From Bacteroidales bacterium (lineage in GTDB: Bacteria; Bacteroidota; Bacteroidia; Bacteroidales; UBA932), in the NCBI GenBank assembly GCA_017630215.1, contig JAGBVR010000010.1:1-64000 (forward strand): a stretch of 64,000 bases of DNA. The letters run 5' to 3'. A program made the position numbers and the translations under genes. Each line of letters opens with the position of its first letter. Position 1 is the stretch's first letter. Below are positions 53,348 to 62,442 of this stretch, one piece after another. The notes beneath the pieces were generated by a model that saw nothing but the letters and a program-made list of their open reading frames with translations, was not told the DNA's origin and searched no databases.

Positions 53348-53881
53348 ATGAAAAAGGCAGTAGCAATATTGGGTGGCATCATAATGGCTGCTTTATTCCT
53401 GAGCGAGGCATTCGCCCAGGAAAGGTCATTTGGTGGAACATTCAGTTATGCAGGAACAGGCCTGGACTACATGCATTTCAGTGACAGCAGACATTTTGCC
53501 CAATATCAGTTGCGATTGGAGACGGGAAGCTTATTCTGGTCTGATCAGGGTAACCTGGGGATATCGGCTAGTGCTTTCTGGAATACTGTATTCAGCCAAA
53601 TTGAGTCAAGAAACGGAAACCTTGTCCGTTTCTATGCTGGACCGGGCATATCTATCGGATATTCTGAAGACATAAGGAATCTACCGGGAATCTTTTTCGG
53701 ACTTAAAGGAAGCATTGGTGCCGAATGCAGCTTTTCCAAAGGAGTCTCCATATCTCTGAGTATATCTCCGATGTTTGGAGGACATTTCAGCAGAAAGGAC
53801 TCAATGGTGAACATGCGTCTTTACAGATACGGATTGTGTTATGGGCTTATGCCGGAAGCAGGAATAAGATATATTTTCTAG
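53348..53881 (+). CDS. Small outer-membrane beta-barrel protein
   Basis: 177 residues with a signal peptide (about 1-23, ending AFAQ) and a run of amphipathic strands of alternating aromatic and small residues ending in the terminal aromatic GIRYIF. Looks like an eight-strand barrel; no family name recognised. Its stop is 2 bp from the next start. Confidence 0.65.
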   Translation: MKKAVAILGGIIMAALFLSEAFAQERSFGGTFSYAGTGLDYMHFSDSRHFAQYQLRLETGSLFWSDQGNLGISASAFWNTVFSQIESRNGNLVRFYAGPGISIGYSEDIRNLPGIFFGLKGSIGAECSFSKGVSISLSISPMFGGHFSRKDSMVNMRLYRYGLCYGLMPEAGIRYIF

Positions 53882-53883
53882 AG

Positions 53884-54504
53884 ATGAAGAAGCTAACTCT
53901 CATATTATTGACAATCTTCCTGTTTAACAATAATGTTATAGCTCAAGAGAAAGGACGGGAGACTTATCCGAAGTATACTTTAGGCTTGGAATGGGGATAT
54001 GTTGCATCATTGACTACAATATATCATTATAATTTCTATGCTCCGGAAGGATTCAGGGTGGACGAAAAGGGAGTGTTATCGGGGTGTCAAAGCAATGCGG
54101 ACCTGTATCTGAATGTCGGTTTTAATTTAAACCCTCTTTGGAATCTTTCTTTATACATAGGATATGCTGGAGTAGGGGACTATCATAAAATACTTCCTGT
54201 TTCCATAAGGGGAACCAGATATTTCGGCACTGATCCACTTCAGGACAGATGGTTTGCGTTTGCTGATGCAGGGACCGGAATATGCCTTAAGACACCAGTT
54301 CAGGAAATATTGACAGCAAAAATCGGAACTGGGTATCAGATCACTCTCAGCAGAGATACGAAACTGAATTTCATGATAGCAGCACGAACTACATTTACAC
54401 ATCCGGGAATCCTGTTCGATGACAATCGAATACCGATGAATCGCATAAACAGAAACAATGCTGTCGTTAGCGCTTTATCCATTGGTATCGGACTGATTTT
54501 TTAA
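53884..54504 (+). CDS. Second small outer-membrane beta-barrel protein
   Basis: 206 residues from the ATG at 53884 (MKKLTLILLTIFLF); a longer reading that overlaps the previous gene is rejected. Signal peptide cleaved after IAQ, alternating barrel strands (YTLGLEWGYVASL, YLNVGFNLNPLWNLSLYIG) and a terminal phenylalanine (GIGLIF). Function unknown. Probably co-translated with the preceding barrel gene and DUF1963 gene (24 bp). Confidence 0.68.
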   Translation: MKKLTLILLTIFLFNNNVIAQEKGRETYPKYTLGLEWGYVASLTTIYHYNFYAPEGFRVDEKGVLSGCQSNADLYLNVGFNLNPLWNLSLYIGYAGVGDYHKILPVSIRGTRYFGTDPLQDRWFAFADAGTGICLKTPVQEILTAKIGTGYQITLSRDTKLNFMIAARTTFTHPGILFDDNRIPMNRINRNNAVVSALSIGIGLIF

Positions 54505-54528
54505 CTGAAAATCAAATACTTACATTAT

Positions 54529-55137
54529 ATGGCAATAAAATTGGAACTTAAAAGGACAGATAGAATCCTTTTTTGCGGCAGCAAATGGTGGGGAGATCCG
54601 GATATGCCGGAAAACATGCAGTATCCCACAATGGAAGTAACAGAAGACGGAGAGAAGTTCGATTATCCGCTTACATTCGTATGCCAGATCAATTGTGAAG
54701 ATATTGCAGCTTTTGACAAGGAGAACAGACTTCCACATGAAGGCATGCTTTATTTTTTTGCATCTGTCGACGACTACATCGGATATGAATCTCCGGTGCA
54801 GAATCCACAAGGCGAATGGCCAAAGGGACGCGTAGCTGTCAAATATGCGAAAACTATAAACTTCGAGACATTCCAGACATGCATGCTCGTAGGTGACGCA
54901 GACGAGCAGCTTACAGAACCAGAACTGGAAATCGTATTCTCAGAATGTGATGACACTGAGCCTGGTATCAAGATGCTTGTTGGTGAAAATGGTCAGCCGG
55001 AATTTGTGACACTTTTGCAGATGGTGACAGATTCTGTCTCAGGCATGGATCTTCAGAATCAGAGTATCAGTATCATCATGAAAGAGTCTGACCTCAAATT
55101 CGGCAACTGGAAACGCAGCAAAGCTATCCTTAAATAG
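54529..55137 (+). CDS. DUF1963 (YwqG-like) protein
   Basis: 202 residues with the DUF1963 pattern: GSKWWGDPDMP, PLTFVCQINCEDIAAFD, GMLYFFASVDD. Function unknown; the family often contains a small beta fold and occurs near immunity genes in other bacteria. Cytosolic, no signal. Confidence 0.8.
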   Translation: MAIKLELKRTDRILFCGSKWWGDPDMPENMQYPTMEVTEDGEKFDYPLTFVCQINCEDIAAFDKENRLPHEGMLYFFASVDDYIGYESPVQNPQGEWPKGRVAVKYAKTINFETFQTCMLVGDADEQLTEPELEIVFSECDDTEPGIKMLVGENGQPEFVTLLQMVTDSVSGMDLQNQSISIIMKESDLKFGNWKRSKAILK

Positions 55138-55371
55138 TTGTTCTACAGTACAACTGTCTTTTAAAAGTAGACACAGAAGTTAACATAATATAAATTGTAT
55201 AACATAATCTCCAAAGGGGGAGAGAAAGCGAATAAATAGATAAGAATCAGTGTTTTAGAAAAAAACATTTATTATGAATCAATGGAAAATAGCATTTTGT
55301 CTATAGAATATTTTTAACAAATATTTAATAGGAATAAATTGTATGTGAGGATATTAGAGAATAATTTTGCA

Positions 55372-55379
55372 CTTATTAA
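55372..55379 (+). promoter_or_regulatory. -7 box of the Na/Pi symporter gene
   Basis: TAATTTTG, 30 nt before the ATG at 55410. The 270-bp gap upstream shows nothing else. Confidence 0.5.
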
Positions 55380-55409
55380 CTGAATATGTAATATAGCCAA
55401 ACTTAAACA

Positions 55410-57146
55410 ATGAGTATTTTAGACATTTTCAGCTTGCTTGGAGCACTCGGCATGTTTTTATACGGTATGAACATGATGAGTTCAGGACTTCAGAAAGCAG
55501 CCGGAGAAAGACTTAGAGGCTTTCTCTCTGCCATGACATCCAATCCGTTCAAGCGCGTTACGACGGGTATAGGCATCACTGCATTGATCCAGTCCTCTTC
55601 AGCTACGACCGTTATGGTGGTCAGTTTCGTAAATGCAGGACTTCTGACTCTGGTTCAGGCAATCGGAGTGATTATGGGAGCAAACATCGGCACTACCATT
55701 ACAGCATGGATGGTCTCACTTCTGGGATTCAAGGCTGACATATCTATACTGGCTGTACCTATGATGCTCTTCGGATTCCTGTTTTCGAATTCAAAGAAAA
55801 ACCAGAACAGAAATATCGGAGAGCTGATTGTCGGATTTGCATTGCTATTTTTAGGACTTTCATTTATGAAAGAATCAGTGCCTGATTTGAAACAGACACC
55901 GCAAGTTCTGGAATTCCTCACACAATGGTCCGGTTACGGTTTCTGGTCAGTGCTTATATTCCTAGGAGTTGGAACCGTATTGACCCTGATCCTCCAGTCA
56001 TCTTCAGCTACCATGGCGATTACACTGATCATGCTCAGCATGGGATGGATTCCCTTCCCTATGGCGTGTTCGATGGTTCTTGGAGAAAATATCGGTACCA
56101 CGATTACGGCCAATATCGCCGCTTCTGTAGGTAATGCATCAGCAAAAAGAGCTGCCTTATCGCATACAATATTCAATGTATTCGGCGTGATATGGGCATT
56201 GATCCTATTCAAACCATTCTTGGCACTTGTTGGTAAACTTATAGAAATCATGGGATTACCTAACCCGGCTGCTGCTGATTTCACGGTCACTTCCGCAACT
56301 GGTCCCGAGGGTACCTCTGCCCTTTACGGTCTTTCGATGCTCCACACCCTCTTCAATACATTCAACACACTGATTCTCATATGGTTCACCGGCCTGATAG
56401 CTAAGATAGTGACCACATTGGTGAAAGAAAAAGTAAACAAGGAAGAAAAACCGTTCAGACTTAAATATATAGAAGCCGGTCATCTGGCGACCCCGGAACT
56501 CTCAGCCGAACAAGCATTAAAAGAAGTAATGCATTTTGCGAATATATCCAGAAACGGACTTGGCTATGTAAGGGCTGCAATAAACGAAGCAAATCCGGAT
56601 AAATTTGAGGAACTTCGGGCAAAACTCGTTAAATATGAAGAAATCTCTGATAGAATTGAATACGAGATAGCTACATTTCTAAATGCTGTATCTGCAGAAG
56701 AAATAAGCTGTCGTACCTCATTGAAAATCAAGGCTATCTATAAGATTATCGGAGAGCTGGAATCTCTCGGTGACTCAGGAGAAAGCATCAGCCGCATCCT
56801 TTCACGCAGAAACATCCACAACAAGACATTTGATGCAGATACTATCAGGAAACTAAACGCCATGATAGATCTTGTAGACAATGCATACCGTGTGATGATC
56901 TCCAATCTTTCCCTGGCATTCGACGGACAACTCGAAGAAATTTCCAATGCCTATGCTGCCGAAGAAAGGATCAATTATCTGAGAAACAATCTTAGGGATG
57001 AGGAAATCGAAAGTATTGAAGGAGAACGTAAGAATTACCAGACCAGCGTATATTATATGGATATAGTATCGGAGCTGGAAACTATGGGAGACTTTCTTAT
57101 CAACATCTCCCAGACCCTGTACAAAACACAGACAAGGATTTCCTAA
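55410..57146 (+). CDS. Na/phosphate cotransporter (NptA/YjbB type) with PhoU-like C-terminus
   Basis: 578 residues. The inverted repeat of Na/Pi cotransporters is visible as two QSSSAT motifs (LIQSSSATTVMVVSF about 57-71 and LILQSSSATMAITL about 194-207), with GENIGTTITANIAA in the second half. Residues about 350-575 are helical PhoU-like repeats. It takes up phosphate with sodium at the inner membrane. Confidence 0.92.
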   Translation: MSILDIFSLLGALGMFLYGMNMMSSGLQKAAGERLRGFLSAMTSNPFKRVTTGIGITALIQSSSATTVMVVSFVNAGLLTLVQAIGVIMGANIGTTITAWMVSLLGFKADISILAVPMMLFGFLFSNSKKNQNRNIGELIVGFALLFLGLSFMKESVPDLKQTPQVLEFLTQWSGYGFWSVLIFLGVGTVLTLILQSSSATMAITLIMLSMGWIPFPMACSMVLGENIGTTITANIAASVGNASAKRAALSHTIFNVFGVIWALILFKPFLALVGKLIEIMGLPNPAAADFTVTSATGPEGTSALYGLSMLHTLFNTFNTLILIWFTGLIAKIVTTLVKEKVNKEEKPFRLKYIEAGHLATPELSAEQALKEVMHFANISRNGLGYVRAAINEANPDKFEELRAKLVKYEEISDRIEYEIATFLNAVSAEEISCRTSLKIKAIYKIIGELESLGDSGESISRILSRRNIHNKTFDADTIRKLNAMIDLVDNAYRVMISNLSLAFDGQLEEISNAYAAEERINYLRNNLRDEEIESIEGERKNYQTSVYYMDIVSELETMGDFLINISQTLYKTQTRIS

Positions 57147-57162
57147 TCTCACGATTATTTGA

Positions 57163-57170
57163 TATTTTTG
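57163..57170 (+). promoter_or_regulatory. -7 box of rlmD-like gene
   Basis: TATTTTTG, 49 nt before the ATG. Confidence 0.5.
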
Positions 57171-57219
57171 CAGCCTCGTACAGCTAAAAACGAGGCTGTT
57201 TATTTATAAAGAAATAATT

Positions 57220-58626
57220 ATGGCTAGAAAAAAGCAGGATATCATTTTAGAAAACGTTATTATTGAAGCTGTTGCAGCTGAAGGTAAGGCCCTGGCTAGA
57301 ATTGACGGCACTGTACTTTTCGTGCAGTTTGCAGTTCCCGGAGATATTGTAGACGTGAAGGTCACAAAGAAAAAGAAGAACTATATGGAGGGCTTCATCC
57401 TCCGAATGGTAAAGCCTTCAGAACATCGCCTCGAACCATTCTGCAAGCATTTCGGTGTATGCGGAGGCTGCAAATGGCAGCCGCTTCCCTACCAGATGCA
57501 GCTTGAGGCCAAGCAGCAGCAGGTTTACGACCAGCTTGTCCGTATCGGTCATCTAGATGTTCCTGAAATCACTCCTATTGTTCCGTCTGACCAGACCACC
57601 TATTACCGTAACAAACTGGAATTCACTTTTTCGCAACGTCGCTGGATCTTTGATTCTGAAGATGCAGAAGCACTAAGCGTACAGGAGAAATATGGTCTTG
57701 GTTTCCATGTAGGCCGTTTCTTTGACAAGGTACTTGACATCGAGCACTGCTACCTTCAGCCCGAACCATCCAATCAGATCCGTCTTTTCATTAAGGAATA
57801 TGCCCTTAACCATGGACTTACATTCTTCAATATCCGCGAGCATGAGGGTTTCTTGAGAAACATGTTCATCCGTACGACTGAAGCCAGAAATGTAATGCTG
57901 ATTCTCTGCTTTTATCACGAAGACACAGAAGCCCGTATTGCCCTTCTGGACGCTGTATCTGAAAGATTCCCGCAGATTAGTTCCCTTTACTATGTAATCA
58001 ATGGAAAGGCTAATGATTCAATTGCCGATCAGGACTGCCATCTATACAAGGGCGAAGATGCCATCTATGAATATATGGAAGGACTGAAGTTCAAGATCGG
58101 ACCGAAATCATTCTATCAGACAAATACAAAACAAGCCTACAAGCTCTACAGCGTGGCTCGCGAATATGCTCAGCTTACTGGAGAGGAAGTGGTATATGAC
58201 CTATATACAGGAACGGGAACAATCGCCCAGTTCGTATCCCGCCAGGCATCAAAAGTAATTGGTATCGAATACGTTCCGGAGGCAATTGAGGACGCAAAGA
58301 TCAATGCACAGAATAACGGGATCACAAACTGCGACTTCTATGCAGGTGATATGAAGGATATTCTTACCGATCAATTTGTCCAGGAGCATGGTCGTCCAGA
58401 CGTCATTATTCTCGACCCTCCAAGAGCCGGTATTCACCCGGATGTCGCTCAGGTAATCTTGAATGCAGCTCCTGACCGTATGGTATACGTAAGCTGCAAC
58501 CCGGCATCACAAGCACGTGACCTGGAAATTCTATGCAAGGATTATGTAATTACAGCGGTCCGTCCTGTCGATATGTTCCCGCATACGCATCATGTGGAGA
58601 ATGTCGTAGCTCTCAAACGAAAATAG
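57220..58626 (+). CDS. rlmD: 23S rRNA (uracil-C5)-methyltransferase, RlmD type
   Basis: 468 residues. N-terminal TRAM domain (about 8-65), four cysteines for a [4Fe-4S] cluster (C75, C81, C84 and one near 176 in IEHCYLQ), and the SAM-binding fold with YDLYTGTGTIAQFV. The catalytic cysteine is in YVSCNPASQA (about 425). It methylates C5 of a 23S rRNA uridine. A bidirectional terminator separates it from the NfeD gene. Confidence 0.9.
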   Translation: MARKKQDIILENVIIEAVAAEGKALARIDGTVLFVQFAVPGDIVDVKVTKKKKNYMEGFILRMVKPSEHRLEPFCKHFGVCGGCKWQPLPYQMQLEAKQQQVYDQLVRIGHLDVPEITPIVPSDQTTYYRNKLEFTFSQRRWIFDSEDAEALSVQEKYGLGFHVGRFFDKVLDIEHCYLQPEPSNQIRLFIKEYALNHGLTFFNIREHEGFLRNMFIRTTEARNVMLILCFYHEDTEARIALLDAVSERFPQISSLYYVINGKANDSIADQDCHLYKGEDAIYEYMEGLKFKIGPKSFYQTNTKQAYKLYSVAREYAQLTGEEVVYDLYTGTGTIAQFVSRQASKVIGIEYVPEAIEDAKINAQNNGITNCDFYAGDMKDILTDQFVQEHGRPDVIILDPPRAGIHPDVAQVILNAAPDRMVYVSCNPASQARDLEILCKDYVITAVRPVDMFPHTHHVENVVALKRK

Positions 58627-58634
58627 ATAAAATA

Positions 58635-58671
58635 AAAACCGACTTGCTGGCAATCAGTTCAAGTCGGTTTT
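58635..58671. terminator. Bidirectional terminator between rlmD and NfeD gene
   Basis: AAAACCGACTTG and CAAGTCGGTTTT form a perfect 12-bp stem with A/T-rich ends, serving both convergent genes. Confidence 0.85.
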
Positions 58672-58675
58672 CATT

Positions 58676-60001
58676 TTATAATTTCTCGCAGTAAAGTCTG
58701 CCTTGCTCAGCTGAGACTACTTTCAGAATTTCCCCCTTGGCTGCAAAGCCTCCGAATTTAAGCGTTGCCTCATGAATACGTCCGTCCGAGGTCATGGCTT
58801 TGCCGCCAGGACGCATATCAGTAAACACAGTAACACTTTGACCGACAAAACCTTCAAGTCCAGAGGTGACTCCTGTAAATCCTTCTTCAGACTTCATCTC
58901 CTGCCTTAGTGCTATACGGTCAAACGAACGCGTATCATATAGCTTGCGCACGATCCAGACAGATCCGAATATTGAGGCTGCTGCAGAAAGAACCACTATA
59001 CCAAGAGGCTGTATAATCGGTCTGAGGTTCAAGGAACCATCCCAATGGAAAAGTTCGATATTGTCCACCATTGAAAATGCCAGTGCGACAATCACTGCTA
59101 CGATTCCAGATATTCCGCATACCCCGAATCCCGGAAGTACAAATATCTCTACGGCTATCAGAAGCAGCCCGACGACAAAAAGAAGGATCTCCCAGGATTG
59201 GGCAAGATGTCCGATATACGCAGGAGCAAAATAAAGAAGAGCTCCTACGATGGCCGTCACCAGTGGAAGTCCTATACCCGGAGTCCTTATCTCCACAAAT
59301 ATTCCTCCGATGATCATCATCATAAATATGGACTGAAGAAACGGGTTCAAGAGTAACTGAATCAGCTTGTCCAGCCAAGTCATATCCTCCTCAATATTCT
59401 TGATTATGAATTCATTACTCCCAATTATCTTCTCTGCTACTTCAAATTCCGTTTCACATATTCCTTCACAGAATCCCACGGCGATTGCTTCAGTCGGAGT
59501 GAGGCTTAATACGTTAGCGGTATCGGTCATTGATTCAGCAATTTTAGGATCCCTGCCTGTCGCTTCTGCTGTAGCACGCATCATTCCACGCATAAAAGAC
59601 TGATACTTATCAGGCATCACCTCTCCTGTCTGGCTTACAACCGTAGCTGCACCGATCGAACTTCCCGTCTTCATATATATCGAATCACATGCAATGCTGA
59701 TAAGTGCTCCGGCAGATGCAGCCTGCATATTGACAAAAGCTATCACCGGCCTATCATATCTGAGAATAGCAGATCTTATGCTGTCAGCAGAGTTGACAGC
59801 TCCACCATATGTATCCAGATCCAGAATGACATAATCAGCCTTAGCCTCACGAGCCTTTTCAAGACCCGTCGTCACAAGACGCTCAGATGAAGGGTCTATA
59901 TCCTGGTCTAGTCTGATACGGTAAAAGACTGTCAGCGAATCTGCGCAGAAACCACAGACGCTCAGCAGAAGTGCAGAAAAGAATGTAATCAGATGTTTCA
60001 T
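58676..60001 (-). CDS. NfeD-family membrane serine protease (1510-N/ClpP-like)
   Basis: 441 residues. A signal peptide is followed by a ClpP-class protease domain (about 25-205) with the catalytic serine S96 in AASAGALISIACD and a likely catalytic lysine at K132 (DKYQSF). Four to five membrane helices follow at about 225-350 and an OB-fold NfeD soluble domain at about 370-441. Members cleave membrane proteins such as stomatins; no stomatin gene is adjacent. Confidence 0.9.
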   Translation of the reverse strand: MKHLITFFSALLLSVCGFCADSLTVFYRIRLDQDIDPSSERLVTTGLEKAREAKADYVILDLDTYGGAVNSADSIRSAILRYDRPVIAFVNMQAASAGALISIACDSIYMKTGSSIGAATVVSQTGEVMPDKYQSFMRGMMRATAEATGRDPKIAESMTDTANVLSLTPTEAIAVGFCEGICETEFEVAEKIIGSNEFIIKNIEEDMTWLDKLIQLLLNPFLQSIFMMMIIGGIFVEIRTPGIGLPLVTAIVGALLYFAPAYIGHLAQSWEILLFVVGLLLIAVEIFVLPGFGVCGISGIVAVIVALAFSMVDNIELFHWDGSLNLRPIIQPLGIVVLSAAASIFGSVWIVRKLYDTRSFDRIALRQEMKSEEGFTGVTSGLEGFVGQSVTVFTDMRPGGKAMTSDGRIHEATLKFGGFAAKGEILKVVSAEQGRLYCEKL

Positions 60002-60026
60002 TGAGATATCTTTTAACAGTGAAAGA

Positions 60027-60034
60027 CAAATATA
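60027..60034 (-). promoter_or_regulatory. -7 box of the NfeD gene
   Basis: TATATTTG on the minus strand, 26 nt before the ATG. Confidence 0.5.
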
Positions 60035-60056
60035 AGGTTTTTAGAATATTATTTAA

Positions 60057-60064
60057 TAAATTTG
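60057..60064 (+). promoter_or_regulatory. -7 box of the Ca/Na antiporter gene
   Basis: TAAATTTG, 29 nt before the ATG; its box lies within 30 bp of the divergent NfeD promoter. Confidence 0.5.
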
Positions 60065-60093
60065 CAGGATTTTGATTATCAAATATATAATAT

Positions 60094-61047
60094 ATGTTAT
60101 TACAGATTGTTTTACTTATAGGAGGCCTGCTACTCATTCTCTTGGGAGCCAACTGGCTGGTAGACGGTTCCTCAAGTATTGCCAAAAGATTCGGCATCAG
60201 TGAATTTGTCATAGGACTTACCATTGTAGGAATCGGAACATCATCTCCAGAAATGGTTGTAAGCTTTCTCTCTGCATTCCAGGGTAAGGCGGACATGGCA
60301 GTAGGTAATATTGTCGGTTCCAATATATTCAACACATTTATGATTCTCGGAGTAACAGCACTCATTTCTCCTCTGGCAATAACAAAGACAAATTTAAAGA
60401 AAGATATACCTTTAAACATCGTAGTTACTGCACTGCTTATAATTATGGGACTGAACTTTACTATATTCGGTAAGGGAGCAGATCATTTAAGCAGAATAGA
60501 CGGAGTAATTCTTCTCCTTATTTTCGCATGGTACCTTTGGAGTTCATTCCGCTCTGACAGCAATGAATCCGATGGAGAAGGCATTAAGGAATATAAGACT
60601 GGCATCTCGATTCTTCTGATTGTCACAGGTCTTGCCGGCTTGATATTCGGTGGCCGGGTTTTTGTCAATGCAGCGACAGAACTTGCCAAAGCATTGGGAG
60701 TATCGGACAAGTTCATTGCCATAACAGTTATGGCTGCAGGAACATCCATGCCGGAACTTGCCACTTGTGTCGTTGCTGCGCTCAAAGGACGCGGTCAGCT
60801 TGCACTTGGAAATGTGCTGGGTTCGAACATATCGAATATACTCCTCATACTTGGTGGTTCTGCATTGATTACACCACTTTCTTTCAGTGGGATGACCTAT
60901 GTCGACCTGGGAATGTTACTGACAGGGGCTGCTCTCATTATGGCTAGTGCCTATATGTTCAGAAAGAAGGAACTGGACAGATATGAAGGAGTAATCTTTA
61001 TTTTATTGGAGGCTGGATATATGTGGTATCTCATCTCCTCCCTATAA
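60094..61047 (+). CDS. Calcium/sodium antiporter (CaCA, YrbG type)
   Basis: 317 residues with ten helices in two inverted halves. The alpha repeats are GIGTSSPEMVVS with NIVGSNIFNTF, and AAGTSMPELATC with NVLGSNISNIL; the two glutamates after SP and MP are the cation ligands. It exports Ca2+ against Na+ at the inner membrane. Confidence 0.93.
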   Translation: MLLQIVLLIGGLLLILLGANWLVDGSSSIAKRFGISEFVIGLTIVGIGTSSPEMVVSFLSAFQGKADMAVGNIVGSNIFNTFMILGVTALISPLAITKTNLKKDIPLNIVVTALLIIMGLNFTIFGKGADHLSRIDGVILLLIFAWYLWSSFRSDSNESDGEGIKEYKTGISILLIVTGLAGLIFGGRVFVNAATELAKALGVSDKFIAITVMAAGTSMPELATCVVAALKGRGQLALGNVLGSNISNILLILGGSALITPLSFSGMTYVDLGMLLTGAALIMASAYMFRKKELDRYEGVIFILLEAGYMWYLISSL

Positions 61048-61077
61048 ATTCCACAGAATTTCAGAGTAAAGCATGCA

Positions 61078-61112
61078 TAACATTTTTGTTATCAATGCAA
61101 ACATTTTTGTTA
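61078..61112. repeat. Tandem 14-bp dyad motif, 21-bp spacing
   Basis: TAACATTTTTGTTA at 61078-61091 and AAACATTTTTGTTA at 61099-61112 start 21 bp apart. The first matches the motif in the 43-kb hairpin exactly, where the two copies also lie 21 bp apart. Both places are between convergent genes. Confidence 0.6.
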
Positions 61113-61131
61113 CAACTTCTGATTGATAACT

Positions 61132-61174
61132 AAATGCAATAAGTCAGCCTTTTGGGGGCTGACTTATTGCATTT
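61132..61174. terminator. Bidirectional terminator after the antiporter
   Basis: AAATGCAATAAGTCAGCC pairs perfectly with GGCTGACTTATTGCATTT over a short loop (18-bp stem) between convergent genes, with A/T flanks. Confidence 0.85.
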
Positions 61175-61187
61175 TAAGTAAATTAAA

Positions 61188-62360
61188 TTATAAAAGTATA
61201 TTTCCTGTAGCTATTTCCTTAGCCAAAAGCTCTTTTGTTACGACAGGATTCGCGTAGATATCAAGGAAAATACGTCTCAGATCTTCGCGATTGATTTCCG
61301 GTTCGACGGTATCAAGCTGGCTTTCCATATAAGCCACGAACTGATCCAGATCTGCACGATCATACATATCGGAGTACCTGTATGAATGATTGGCAATATC
61401 GTAAGCGATATAATTGTTCTTCCAAAGCTTATAACCTTCGATTACCCTGAGATCCACAGCATGTCTTATCTTCTGATAACGGTCATTCTTATCACATTGA
61501 GCCGCCTCGGCAATTTCTTCTGCTGTAATTGGCTTGCCGATATTCAGATGAATATTTCCCTTATGACTCATGATTCCGACCATGATGCTGTTGAAATCTT
61601 CACCTTCTGCCTTGACATACTTATGCTTTCGGGAAATAACAAGTTCACGTGCCTTAAGGATATCACATGGCTCGTATTCATAAGAAATACTCAGAGGAAT
61701 AATGTTAAGCTCTTCGTAATTCTTCTGGAAGTCACCTGTTCCGCTCATATCAAGCATCTTGAGCAGCCCCTGCTCGGTCACATCATAACCGTTCTTGGTA
61801 CGACCCTGTCTCTGTGCCAGCCAGATAGAACTGCGCTGCTCGGTAATATTAAGACGGATATATCTCGAAAGAAGCTGAGAAGACAGGTAAAGTTCACGGG
61901 CTGTTATTCCTCTGACTACCTTGATCATACGGTTCGATCTGATCAGATATTCGATTGTCTTGTTAGTGATAAGGTTATCGCCCACGGCAATTTCTGTCAT
62001 CGGAATACCGTTATTGTAAAGTACAAGCTGGAAAATAGCAGGATCAAGGATGATATCCCTATGATTCGACAAGGCCAAAAACCTCTTTGACGGATCAATA
62101 TTGGAAATTCCGTCATATGAAAAATTCCTGGCTGTATGCTCAAGTACCCAACGGACAAATTTGCTCATTACAAGTACTTGAAAATCATCTATCGTCTTTA
62201 TGCTCTTAAGAAGATTCTTCAAAAATTCCGGTGATTCCTCCGGAAAAAACTGCTGAGATACACGCGAAAGCAAAGGGAACTCCGCCAATTTGCTAAGTGC
62301 CTCCGCTGCTTCTGCATCCGTATACGGACTGATGCTCTCAAATTCTGACAAATCAATCAT
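61188..62360 (-). CDS. Acyltransferase of the PlsC/LPLAT superfamily, no membrane anchor
   Basis: 390 residues. Acyltransferase motif LALSNHRDIILDP (NH-x4-D form, about 90-103); the later acceptor-binding part is less clear (SIWLAQRQGRTKNG). No membrane helix is obvious, unlike the homologue at 24989. It may acylate a glycerophosphate-type or other lipid headgroup from the cytosol. Function inferred from the superfamily. Confidence 0.75.
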   Translation of the reverse strand: MIDLSEFESISPYTDAEAAEALSKLAEFPLLSRVSQQFFPEESPEFLKNLLKSIKTIDDFQVLVMSKFVRWVLEHTARNFSYDGISNIDPSKRFLALSNHRDIILDPAIFQLVLYNNGIPMTEIAVGDNLITNKTIEYLIRSNRMIKVVRGITARELYLSSQLLSRYIRLNITEQRSSIWLAQRQGRTKNGYDVTEQGLLKMLDMSGTGDFQKNYEELNIIPLSISYEYEPCDILKARELVISRKHKYVKAEGEDFNSIMVGIMSHKGNIHLNIGKPITAEEIAEAAQCDKNDRYQKIRHAVDLRVIEGYKLWKNNYIAYDIANHSYRYSDMYDRADLDQFVAYMESQLDTVEPEINREDLRRIFLDIYANPVVTKELLAKEIATGNILL

Positions 62361-62390
62361 CGTTCAAAAGTGTAAGATTAGTACAATTTG

Positions 62391-62398
62391 CAAATTTA
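62391..62398 (-). promoter_or_regulatory. -7 box of the acyltransferase gene
   Basis: TAAATTTG on the minus strand, 31 nt before the ATG. Confidence 0.5.
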
Positions 62399-62442
62399 AA
62401 ATCTTTTTGCAAAACTGCAAACTCCGACAAAGTCAATCCGGC

